DNA of 64,000 bases from Rhizophagus clarus (lineage: Eukaryota > Glomeromycota > Glomeromycetes > Glomerales > Glomeraceae). The notes beneath the pieces are model-generated. The model had not been told where the DNA came from. It searched no databases and was given only the letters and a program-made list of their open reading frames with translations. Location of the stretch: NCBI GenBank assembly GCA_015698045.1, contig BLAL01000324.1:146501-210500 (forward strand), read 5' to 3'. This document shows, piece after piece, positions 23,901 to 34,466 of this stretch (position 1 is the first letter of the stretch; the number at the start of each line of letters is the position of its first letter). The position numbers and the translations under genes were made by a program.

Positions 23901-24821
23901 ATTTAATAGTGGAAATATCATTATAATTGTCAAAAAAAATCATTTTCAAAATTTATTCAATTCTTTGGAATTACTCAAGATCCAAATAATTTAAATTATA
24001 TAATAGTAATGAGTTATGCGAAAAAAGGAAATTTGAGAAAATGTTTATCTGATATCATTAAACTTAAATGGCAAGACAAATTACAATTACTAAAAAAAAT
24101 TATATTAGGACTTAAAGTGATTCATAAATCAAATTTAATTCATAGTGATCTTCATGATGGTAATATTTTAATGTCAGATAATCATAACGAAATATTTATT
24201 ATTGACTTAGGATTAAGTAAACCTATAAATGATTTACATACTTCCAATGAAATTTATGGAGTTATGCCTTATATGGCACCTGAAGTATTAAGAAAAAACC
24301 TTTATACTCCAGCAAGTGACATTTACAGTTTTTCAATGATAATGTGGGAATTTACATCAGGTATTCCTCCATTTATTGATAGAGCACACAATCATCAACT
24401 TAGCTATAGTATTTGCAATGATGAACGTCCTGAAATTATAAGAAATACTCCAAAATGTTATGTAGATTTAATGAAAAGATGTTGGGATACAAATCCTTCC
24501 AATAGACCAACTATAACTGAGCTCGAACATGAAATATCTGAATGGATTAGATGTATTAATAAATTTTATGAAACAAATAAGGATGAAAATCATATATATC
24601 GAGTATATGATGTCAATGATAAATTATACGATGATATGTTGGAATTTGTAAAAGCTAACAAAGAACAAACTAATATGGAATTTGTTAAAGCTAACAAAGA
24701 ACAAACTAATATTTCTACTATTGTGCAAACTCATTCACAAGCATATCATACGAGTCGCAATATAACTGAATTTATTGTTAAAGAAGACTCTGAGTGTTTA
24801 GGATATATAATTGGAGATTAA
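20985..24821 (+). CDS. Sel1-repeat protein with C-terminal protein kinase domain
   Basis: Two exons, 20985-23831 and 23910-24821. The GT-AG intron of 78 nt has phase 0 and encodes 1,252 residues in total. An in-frame TGA at 20979-20981 fixes the ATG as the first possible start. Residues 10-815 are about 22 Sel1-like repeats of 36 residues, core AMFNLA.CY.NGEG.EKDL and KAF.WYQKAA, which are alpha-solenoid scaffolds. A Cys4 motif follows (C825, C828, C838, C841). The kinase domain runs from about 893 to 1110: Gly-rich loop GGFSEIHKAIW (895-905), VILK lysine K934, catalytic loop HSDLHDGN (1027-1034, HRD changed to HSD), DLG (1048-1050, in place of DFG) and APE (1072-1074). The catalytic Asp, Asn and Lys are present, so activity is plausible. 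A 12-residue unit, MEFVKANKEQTN, is duplicated in the tail. AATAAA lies at 24902-24907. The likely role is a cytosolic signalling kinase with a protein-binding scaffold. The kinase-last order is notable. Confidence 0.93.
21028..23425 (+). repeat. 108-bp tandem coding repeats (Sel1 array)
   Basis: About 22 in-frame units of 108 bp, anchored on TGGTATCAGAAAGC. Some neighbouring units are nearly identical over more than 60 bp (around 21465 vs 21357, and 22119 vs 22011). This indicates recent unit duplication by unequal crossover or slippage. Confidence 0.9.
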
Positions 24822-25284
24822 TTATTAATTATTAATTATATTTTTATTTGTTAGTTATCTATTATATAATAATATTTGTATATGTATTTTATAAATTTTA
24901 CAATAAAGAATAACTACAATATTAGGATAATATTTATTTATATTCAGTTTTCATTCTATTTTCACACAACTAGATATATTTTTTTTGAATTTATATAATT
25001 ATTATCTTATAAAAATTGTAATAACAATTAAAACCTCTTAAAATTCATTTATTAAATTTCGGCTGTATTATTAACATTAGTCAGTCTTTTTAAAACAACC
25101 TCTATTTTTTCTCCTTTCAAACATAACAGCATCAACCATTTTGAAAACAGCGATAAAATTATAAGGTATTTGTAAATAATACACTTATTCGTTTTCATTT
25201 AGTTATAAATATTTAAAATTTTTAATAATACACGACTGGGATTAAGCAGTCATTTCTTATATTATTCGATTCATAATATATATA
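24822..25284. other. Intergenic, 3' flank of the kinase gene
   Basis: Contains the putative polyadenylation signal AATAAA (24902-24907). Nothing else is seen. Confidence 0.5.
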
Positions 25285-25530
25285 ATTTAAAGTCCTTGCA
25301 GAAGAATGCAATCAAATAGAACTCTGAATTTGAAAACTAGACCCATTTCATCAATATTATAAACATCATAAAGATCATATTGCTTAATAACTTCTTGCAA
25401 AATCTTACGCAGTTCTTCCAATATTTCCAATGATGCACTATTTGCTTCCCCAGCTTTATTGACTTGTCTTATATTATACTGTTTTTTAAATTTTGCTAGC
25501 CATCATTCTGAAACAGTAAAGAATGTTGTT
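25285..25530 (-). pseudogene. Relic of a pogo/Tigger-type (CENP-B-like) transposase
   Basis: Minus-strand translation gives, in order, a block like the end of a CENP-B DNA-binding region (WLAKFKKQYNIRQ), then GEANSAS...LEELRKILQ, then YDLYDVYNIDEMGLVFK. The last resembles the YN.DETGLF.K motif holding the first catalytic Asp of pogo/Tigger DDE transposases. An in-frame TGA precedes WLAKF, and the sequence dies out after about 75 codons, so it is a fragment. Family assignment rests on motif spacing recalled from known families. Confidence 0.6.
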
Positions 25531-25549
25531 TGTAATCTTCTCTTTTTTT

Positions 25550-26925
25550 AAAGATAGAGTTTAATATTTTTGTTGGAATAAAATATTTATCAATATTTTT
25601 TATAGTTTTTGTAAGTTCAGTTACTATTAATTTATTCAAACTGTCATATATAATGTTAAAACAGATATCATCAAAATCAAAATCAATATTTATAGGCGAT
25701 ATTCTTTTGCATTTTTTACATTGTGATTGACATGCAAGTCAAAAACAATATTCGTTGTTAAACAATACCTGCATCCAATATAAAATATATAGCAATTTTC
25801 ACAGTACTTTTGACACTTTTGACAATCTAATGCAAATGCTAACCTTAAATAACATATGTCACATGTACACTCCCCGGTAAAAAGTATCCGACCACCCTAA
25901 AAATTAAAAATCATAAAAAATTTAGTGGGCCCAACAATAAATTTATATTTATTTTAAAAGTTTGAGACGTGAGACATTTTTTAAAAGTGTTTTTTTAGCT
26001 TAATTATTAGTAAAAATTGGCGGAAATTTTTAATTTTAAAAATGGCAAAATTCTTAACTTTTTAACTAGAGCAGTTACGGCCAAATGAATGCCAGAAATC
26101 AATTCTTTGACTAAAAAATAGCTTATGTTTAAAAAATCAGAAAGGTTGGACTGGTAGTTGTCGAACAATCCACCACTGAAGATCACTAAAATTTGGCAAA
26201 AATGGTGATTTTACCGTTTTTACATATAAAAATTATGATCTTCAGTGGTGGATTGTTCGACAACTACCAGTCCAACCTTTCTGATTTTTTAAACATAAGC
26301 TATTTTTTAGTCAAAGAATTGATTTCTGGCATTCATTTGGCCGTAACTGCTCTAGTTAAAAAGTTAAGAATTTTGCCATTTTTAAAATTAAAAATTTCCG
26401 CCAATTTTTACTAATAATTAAGCTAAAAAAACACTTTTAAAAAGTTTCTCATGTCTCAAACTTTTAAAATAAATATAAATTTATTGTTGGGCCCACTGAA
26501 TTTTTTATGATTTTTTAATTTTTAGGGTGGTCGGATACTTTTTACCGGGGAGTGTAGGAGTATTATGCCACCATGGTAAGTAAAGAATTGAAATTTGCTT
26601 TTTAACCAAGGTTGATTCTATCCTCCCAGAAGAAATTAGATAACAATCTGAACATAGTTTATATGACCAAGTTAACTTTATGTGTCTTATATCTGTTTCT
26701 TGATATAACGATTTTCCACATAATTTACAATCTTTTTCACTTCCAATCACTTTATAATATTGAGTGAGATTTGTTTTGTTAGCAATATCACGATTCCTAA
26801 TTTGTTCAAAACATAAATTTTAAAGCAATTTACACAGTATTCTTGAAGAAATACTTCGTGGTACCTTTGTCTTATCTATTTTATGTTCATTACATTCCAA
26901 GTCCTGAACCCATTGTGTAAATACA
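25550..26925 (-). pseudogene. Cys-rich protein pseudogene (kinase-associated N-terminal type), split by a MITE
   Basis: On the minus strand one coding remnant runs from about 26925 to 26557, is interrupted by the 687-bp fold-back element, and resumes from 25867 to about 25550. It carries paired cysteines (CKLCGKSL, CSDCYL, CDICYL, CQKCQKYCENC, CKKCKRI) and then FDDICFNIIYDSLNKLI and FIPTKILNSIF. Across the MITE the frame joins exactly when the element and one TA are removed. Independent single-base frameshifts near 26870, 26818 and 25730 show the gene is dead regardless of the insertion. The Cys-rich layout resembles the region before the kinase domain in Glomeromycotina kinases such as the neighbour upstream. 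No kinase domain remains here. The link to the kinase family is inference. Confidence 0.6.
25868..26554. mobile_element. Fold-back Tc1/mariner-type MITE (687 bp)
   Basis: Two arms of exactly 319 bp (25868-26186 and 26236-26554) are near-perfect inverted copies around a 49-nt loop. The ends read CACTCCCCGGTAAAAAGTAT and continue CCGACCACCC. The element is flanked by TA on both sides (25866-25867 and 26555-26556), the target duplication of the Tc1/mariner superfamily. There is no transposase, and the 73-codon ORF inside is an accident of the palindrome. It sits inside an exon of the Cys-rich pseudogene. Confidence 0.9.
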
Positions 26926-27767
26926 TACTGTACATCCAAGTATATATTATCTTAAGTTCTGGAATTTGTCTGTATTATTGGGAATTTTTAAAAGAACTTT
27001 CTGCTGATGATACGGAAAATATTTCTAGAATTTTCCATGGAATTTAAGAATTTACTATGGTACTATGGAAATCAGTTTTAAGTTTAGTATTTCATTGAAG
27101 GACAAATGCATAACAATAATATATTTTTACCGATTTGATTGTAAACAAAAAAAAAAAGTATTTTTAAATATTACATAAATTAATTATTAAAAATTCAGCA
27201 CAGAAAGCACAGAAGAAAACGATGGAATAAAAACAAAACAAAAATTGGAAACGGAAAACAAAATGAACTCATTGTTAGACAAAAAATGGCCAATAAAGAA
27301 ATTTTTTTTTCCTATGACGATAAAACAATAAAATTCGTACGACAAATTGAGGGAATGTAATTTTCATTACAGATGTTCTAGAGTTTTCATTTTAAAGCTC
27401 ATTATTAAACGTTACGTTATGTTATGTACCTGTGATAATGATTGAAAAGAACATGTAAAACTTATCAGCTCAGGCTTCTGCACATTTCTGTTTTATTGAG
27501 AAATTTTTACATTTATATAAAGTAACTAATCATTTTCTTTATATTAACCAAATATTCGATGAAATTTATTAGTGTTATAATCTTTGCAATATACAATATG
27601 ACAGTTAATAATACTCCATAATAAACAATAAAAAATCTAGCTAACAAATAAGAAAACAATAAGAAATAAATACACTATAATGAAGATCCACCTTAAAAAA
27701 AGAGAATTACTATCACAATACGCTGCACATGAAACACTCTTTACTCACTTATTTTTCATCAAAATTT
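26926..27767. other. Intergenic, nothing recognised
   Basis: No ORF of note and no element ends were found. This is the downstream flank of the KH-domain gene, which ends at 27768 on the minus strand. Confidence 0.5.
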
Positions 27768-29432
27768 TCAAATTATTCTAGAAATTTTTCTTGCATAATT
27801 AATTGTTTCAAAAATTGAATTAATGAATTTTGGATTATTAGGATTCATAGTAGCGATGGATTCACATTCAGGTGAAGAAATCCAAGAAAGGTTGATTAAA
27901 TTGACGGTATCTTCCAAAGTTACTACTCCGTCTTCATCTTGCAAAGTGGAAATGAAATCCAATTGATATTTATCGTTGCTAGATAAGTTGATTTCGAAGG
28001 AGACAAAAAAGAGAAGAAAGAATTAGTTGTAGTTAGGAGACTTTCTGAATTTCGCAATCTAAAAAGTATGAATATAACTTACATCAGATGCTTTTTGATG
28101 ATAGATTGTCTAACGCCAGTACAATTAAATATTCCGTTAAAGTCGTCTTGCCTGAAATACATCTTATCGTTGTTATTAAATAAATTTTCTTTATTATTAT
28201 TAATAAACTTTGTTCTTTTGAGGAAATTTCTAGATTTTTGTAAATTATTGATTATATTACAATATTTCTCATTAATGGAAGTTGAACGTTTTTGAGATTT
28301 TAACAAGAAACGTAAATCGGGTAATTCGTTTCTACCAGATACAATATCTATTATAGCTTGACGACTTATATTTTCTGTTAGCTTCGTTATTTTCCAACAT
28401 CCTATAACAAAATATTTTAATGAGATTTTCATTTTTTTTTTTTTTTAATCGAAGTTTGTATATATCATACCTTCATTCGCGTTCCATTTTAATTTGAATT
28501 TATTTTTCTTATCCTTTTCTTTATATAATACAGTAATGTAACAACTTTCTTTATATTCATCTTCATTATCCATATTAATTTCTTTAAAACTAAAATTCCT
28601 CTTTAATTTCTCAATTTTCCTTTCATTAAAAAAACTAATATCATGACGAAAAGCGGTAGTAATCCCTTTATGACCTCTTTTTAATTCATGCCAGTCCGAT
28701 AGATTTATAATAGTTTGATCAATTTTCGTAAATAATTCCACCCCAAAATTAATTTTTAAACGAAATTCATTATCCTTTAAAGTTTTCCGAGAGAAATTTT
28801 TAGAAGTAATTTGTTCAACGATTTCATTTAAACAACAATCTAGCTTAGATGTAGTATTAAAACTATAAAGTTTTCCTGAAATACCGCTAATTGATAAATT
28901 ATTATGTTTAGGGGAGGAAGGTGGAGAAGAAGAAGGTGAAGGAAGTTGTAAAGTCATTGTTGAAGGAATTATTTCAAGAGTATATTTATTATAAGTTTTA
29001 TGAAGGTCATTATACTTAAAATCATTATAATTATCACTATTAGGAATTTTATTAAATAATAATAATTTTGAACCAAAATTATCATTTTGTTCATCTAACA
29101 AAATGAATCCTATAGTCGGTGAGAAAGAATTTGAACGAAGTAAAGATTCTTGTAATAATTTAATGGCCTCTTTACGTTGTTCCGTGGTGCCGGTAATGAT
29201 TGCTTGACATGGTTGATTCCTTCTTCCATTAATTTGAATATTTGCTCCCGAACTTGCTCTTTTTTTTTTATGATAAAGCAAAAGAATTATACGATTAATA
29301 AAAAAAAAATTACGATATAATACTTTAATAAATTACGTACTTTATTCGATTTAAATTTGAAAAACTTGGGCCTATTATATAACCTGACTTTCCTTTTGGT
29401 ATTTTAAATATGTCTTTTGTTGGATTGGTCAT
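27768..29432 (-). CDS. KH-domain RNA-binding protein, four exons
   Basis: Exons in transcript order are 29432-29341, 29258-28471, 28401-28083 and 27978-27768. Introns are 82, 69 and 104 nt with GTACGT, GTATGA and GTAAGT donors and AAG, TAG and TAG acceptors. Phases 2, 1 and 2 all agree, giving 469 residues. The N-terminal KH domain (about residues 7-68) is split by intron 1: IFKIPKGKSGYIIGPSFSNL before it and SGANIQINGR, QAIITGT and AIKLLQE after it, matching the I.IP...G.IIG..G..I..I...SGA.I.I pattern. The usual GXXG loop is GPSF, so its second Gly is missing. About residues 135-148 form a Ser/Pro linker. The remainder is unrecognised, with charged patches and a conserved-looking C-terminus. 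Expected role: cytoplasmic or nuclear single-stranded RNA binding. It could be related to fungal KH proteins of the yeast Yll032c type, which is a guess. Confidence 0.82.
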
Positions 29433-29472
29433 CATAAATAATAAAACGAGAAATTAAAATTAGAATATTCGT

Positions 29473-29507
<35 letters not shown>

Positions 29508-30861
29508 GGATTGAGACACAGGTTTATATAAAGAAGAAAGAATATTTTTTCTTTCTTTATATTACAAGCCCCCTTCTAATTTCACCAAAAAAGAAATAAT
29601 AACAATTCTTTTTGCCATTTATTGGAAAGGATTCCCAAACATAATGTATTAAAATTAATACTCACCTTTGTTATAATTAGAATTACCATATATGGTGACT
29701 TTTGGATTTATTAGTTTATATTATTATTGATTTTTTTTTTTTTTTCGTGTAAAAAATCATTTATTTATTTTTTCTTGTTCATTCATTAGATTATTATCCA
29801 TTGATATGATCTTAAGAAAATTCTTGTAAAAATTATTGTTTTTATGATTTTCCAAATTAGGAATTTTTGCTTGTTTGATAAAAATAATATTTTCCATTGT
29901 GGTTCAATTGAAAAAAATACTAATACATATATATATTTCGTATAACAAATGAATTTGATACACAAGGACGCCTCATCACTTCTGTATTTGTTTAATAATT
30001 GGGAATGTGTATCTTTTGTTGCAATTAGAATTACCATAATTGTTTTTATTGTCGGTTGTCAGATGATTTAAACAATGATAAGCCTAACCAAAGTGGCTTA
30101 TGTATAATTTCTTATTTTTTCGTGTTCGAAAAAAAAAAAAAAAAAATAAAAACAAAAATAAAAATAAAAAAGTAAGTTAATTATTGAAATAAATATTTAA
30201 AATTCAATACATTTCTGTAATAACTTTTAGAATGTAAGAAATTTGCCATGATATGACAAAAGTTTTTTTTTTTTTGTGAATTACAATAGAAGAATCTGGG
30301 AGAATTAAATTACCATTTAGGACTTTATTTGTATACATTAATGATGTGGAATAATCAGAATAATCAACGAATAATTTGTTTAACCATAACCGGCTAATCT
30401 AGTGACCGTAATTATTCTTTTATGGGAATAAAATGCATGTTCTTTGACTTGTAACCTTGGTTAAAAGTTGTGGTCATTTAAATACCGCACACAGGTTTAG
30501 TGGTTTAGTTACGTGAGAAGAAAATAAAGAATCTCTATCTTGAAAGTACAAAACTACGTCCGGCTTAGATCACCCAATTTTAAATGGTGCATAAAATATC
30601 AAAGAATGAATACATAATGGTGTGATGATTTTATGTTGTTCAAATCTGAACCAACCAGAAACGCGGCATCACATGAAATTCATAAGCCCCTAAATTCTAG
30701 TTACACGATTACGCAAGCCGTGTTAAGTATAAATGGTCGTTTTTTTTGGAAAAAAAAAAGTTTAAGCTTACGCTTTTTTCTTTCAAATAACAGTATTTAA
30801 ATGGCACATGTTAACATAACTTTAGCGAAACGCACAAAAACCGAAACTTTCGCGAAATGTT
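29433..30861. other. Intergenic, 5' flank of the KH gene
   Basis: Contains T/A hairpin tracts (about 29474-29510 and 30128-30146). The minus ORF at 29786-30037 has no signature. No other gene is seen. Confidence 0.45.
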
Positions 30862-30895
30862 TAATAATATTAATAAAGTATGCTGAAATAATGCA
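30862..30895. repeat. Dispersed motif AATATTAATAAAGTATGCTG, copy 1
   Basis: The motif, followed by AAATAATGCA, recurs at 46092-46122 and in diverged form at 47395-47418. It is probably a shared terminal or 3' piece of an uncharacterised mobile element. Confidence 0.55.
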
Positions 30896-30965
30896 GAGTT
30901 ACAGCTCAGAGTTCTTGAATGAGGTTTTGAGCAGACTAATATTAAAATAAAAATTATCCTAATTT

Positions 30966-31173
30966 ATGGAGTGACTCGTGATGCGTGGCGTGGCGAGAAC
31001 CATTAGTGGATTTGGTTAAAATATGGAGTGACTCGTGATGCGTGGCGAGAACCATTAGTGGATTTGGTAAAATATGGAGTGACTCGTGATGCGTGGCGAG
31101 AACCATTAGTGGATTTGGTAAAATATGGAGTGACTCGTGATGCGTGGCGAGAACCATTAGTGGATTTGGTAAA
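30966..31173. repeat. 51-bp tandem minisatellite, four units
   Basis: Units start at about 30966, 31021, 31072 and 31123. The last three are essentially identical over 51 bp, and the first carries a 5-bp GTGGC duplication. Because 51 is divisible by three, both strands stay open (plus strand YGVTRDAWREPLVDLVK per unit). There is no start context or conserved flank, so it is called a repeat and not a gene. Confidence 0.85.
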
Positions 31174-31219
31174 ATTTATTCAGCTACGCAGATGGCTTGA
31201 TATTAAATAATGAAGATTG

Positions 31220-31500
31220 CAGTTTTTTAAACTTGTATCTTTCAACATATAATCCAAACCCTCAAAAAGAAATAAAATTTTCTCGTTCATGTATTATTTT
31301 TTTTTTTTTTTTGTTTGTTTATTATAATCCCAAGATCTCTCTCTATCTTTCAACATATAATCCAAACCCTCACAAAAAAGTAAAATTTTCTCGTTCATGT
31401 ATTATTTTTTTTTTTTTTTTTTTGTTTGTTTGATATAATCCCAGGATCTCTATCTTTCAACATATAATCCAAACCCTCACAAGAAAGCAAAATCTTTTAC
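31220..31500. repeat. Three tandem ~110-bp units
   Basis: Each unit begins with TATCTTTCAACATATAATCC, continues AAACCCTCA, and carries a long T tract and TGATATAATCCCA-like text. Copies start at about 31226, 31346 and 31451 and diverge progressively. Confidence 0.75.
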
Positions 31501-34466
31501 GTTCATGTAAAATTTTTATATTGTTATTGTAATTTTTTTTCTTATTTTTTTGATATAATCCCATCTCTCTTTACATCTCTTTATATTTCATGTATTATTT
31601 CATGTACTAAATAAACAAATAAATTTTTTTTATAAAATCAAAAAATAATTTGAAGTTATATTAAATAAAATGATTTGTCTTTAAAATTTGGGCAAAGGGG
31701 AATGCATGATACGATTATCATTTCAGATCGCACATTACATAAACATTTTTACGACCAATGTTAATAAATCTGCGTGCTACATACACAACCACGAAAAAAA
31801 TACGCGAATTTATATCATGGAAAAAAGATTTTTTTTAATTGGTAAAAGTAATTAATTGATTTATATTAATAAATAATTTTATAATCTTTTTAGTACCGTA
31901 ATTAGCATCATTGATTATTTGACGTAAATTGATCAAACATTACGAGTAAAAAATTTCATTCATCGATAACGTGAAAAAAAAATATCATGTACGAATATTT
32001 GAACATCAATTATATGACCATGATCGAGTCCAAAATTTTTGCGTTTATAACAAAAAAATGCAGAGTAATAAAAATTTAGTATTTTCTACATGATCTAGAT
32101 GGAACAGATAACATCTGCGATTGTGCCTATCCAACTACTAAATAGAAACACGTTAACAATGAATATAAATCTTGGTTTGAATGAGTTAATTGATGATGTT
32201 GATTGTGATGATGGTGGAAAGATGAAGAAAATAAAGATAATGATGAAGTTGAAAATGATGATGATGATGATGATGATGACGATGATGATAAAGATGTCTG
32301 TGGAATGGTTTCGTTAGAGTTATGCTGAACTCAATGATAATGAAGTTGATGAAGATAAAGACGATGATGATTATGAGGCTGAAGAAGTAGAAATTGGTTG
32401 TATTAAGAAGCTAACTAATCAAAAATAATAGTCACTGAATTATTTCTTTTTTTACTTTCGGCTATGGTCGCGAGAAAGCTGTGGTAATAATTTGTGGAAT
32501 GGAACTGATAATAGAAAAGCGTCAACTGCTTCAGATGACCCCGCTCATGATGTAAGTGAATTATTTAAAATAAAATGATTTTTAGAAAGTGAGAATTTAT
32601 CAGATGATGGTTTACCAAGATTAATAATATCGATATATTTATTACAAGAAGGGATGTACGATGATGATGAACAGTTAATATATATTTCACATCTCCGTTA
32701 ATTAATATACAGGTTTGAAGTTACATGTATTTTTTGAAACAATGAATGAAAAAAAAAAAATACATTTACATTAATTTTAAGCTAAAGCTGATAATAACAT
32801 TGAATTATCCTTATCAAAAATTCCATTTATACGTTATCATTACCGTATTTTTTTTCGACGTGAAGAATGTATAGTAAACGTGAAAGTTTTATTATGCAGA
32901 CTCTTAGTGAAACGAGTAAAGTATGCAAATTAATATTTCTTATTAATGTTACGATATACTGCGTCGTTACTATATTTATTACTTGTAAAGTTTGCAATGA
33001 ATCATAACACTATTAATTTCATCATGACAAGTCTAATACAACTGCTGAAGAAGCTAATTTTCAAATCTATATGCACTTTTTATGTATAGGTATTGACAAA
33101 TTCACGAATTTTGTAACTAAACTTTCCGTTTAAGCAACTTCTTATTTCAAATCCTAGTCGATCGATAAGGAATTAGAAAGGTTACAATATTACATATGTA
33201 TACATAATTAAATTAAAATTCATACTCAAATTTTAACTACGGATTCCAATTCTTTGATTTTGTTTGATAGGCAACGAATTCGGCTCAAGCGATTGCATGA
33301 GAAGTTCAAATGATTATTGTTTTAATGTGGCAATGGCAGGTTGTTTACTAGTAAATATATATTAATAAATTGTAAATGCAAAAATAGGTCATTTAAGTCG
33401 TGACTACAACCACATGCTGGTTTCACTTTTTTTCCTCAGCTTTGGCGAGGAAAACTCAATGGAGAAAGTCCTTTTCTATGATTAAAATGATATAATAAAC
33501 GACAATCACCCTCGTGGAGGTTAGTTTAGATCAAATTAAATAAAAAATTACAAATGTTCCGCAAGCTTATGTCTAAAGATTGGGAATCTCGCAAATTATC
33601 GTGGGTAAGAGAAGATAGTTATCAGCTCAAATGTTAGGGAAATAAAACTTTCATCTCTCATATTTTCTTGGAACTATAAAAGATATCACCGGCCATTATT
33701 TCATCACGAGTTTAGTCAACCGTTTTGAGGAAACATACTCTAATATATTTGAAGAGACTTTCTTAATATAAGTAAGAACATATTTTTTTTGTTCTTTTTG
33801 AGAAATAATTTTTCAGCGATATGTAAAAAGTCCGTTCTTAACTCAAGTTACGTAAAGATATTGCGTATGCTTCGAAGGACCCAATGCGGTCTCTCTTTCC
33901 ACATGTGACCGTCAGCCAATAGCTCCGGACTCGCAACGAACCCGTTTCTTCTGTTTCTTGACTTATTATTTTAATTTGTTAAAGAGGAAACTCTGTCTTT
34001 TTTATTGATAGTAAAAATAGTAATTTAACAAATTATATAAAAATACGAAAAATTATCTTCAAGTTATATCAAGAAATAAAAACGTTACAAACTAAATAAG
34101 CGAATTATTGATCAATTTAATAAAAAAAGATAGATTCATAAATAAATTTTGAAAAATGTCTGAAAAATGTCTGCCTATTCGAAAAATTGGAATATTCTGG
34201 ACACTTTTTGAGCATTGGCTGAACCCTCCTAGAAATCTAGCTTTAAAATCTTATGTCTTTTATAGTTAAATTCATTAAATTATTTTTAAAGAAAACATTC
34301 TAGAAATATCCAAAGATTTTCCAAATCAAATTTTCTATCATACGATTAACATGTGATCAATGTAACAATTGTGCAATTGGCTAAATAATTTTCCATTTCC
34401 GAATAAATATGTACCGTACTGTACAAATTTTACGATCTTCCTTTTTCTTTTGCACCTTTACTGAAA
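31501..34466. other. Mostly non-genic stretch before the BTB-TLDc gene
   Basis: Contains a GAT/ATG microsatellite region (about 32190-32390) that creates a spurious acidic/Met-rich ORF, and one short coding-like relic (32485-32701). The rest shows no gene or bounded element. Confidence 0.4.
32485..32701 (+). pseudogene. Short acidic coding-like relic, unrecognised
   Basis: One frame reads KASTASDDPAHDVSELFKIK, a TGA, then FLESENLSDDGLPRLIISIY, LLQEGMYDDDEQ and a stop. The acidic, non-AT-like composition suggests former coding sequence. The GAT-repeat tract just upstream may belong to the same dead gene in another frame. No family is assigned. Confidence 0.3.

Noticed and set aside
26193..26414. 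73-codon ORF inside the fold-back element
   Set aside because: It spans the loop and one arm of the palindrome, has no start context, and mirrors the inverted arm. It is not a gene.
32099..32317. 72-codon ORF with a poly-Met run
   Set aside because: Produced by an ATG/GAT microsatellite; the acidic frame of the same tract is equally open, so no protein can be supported.
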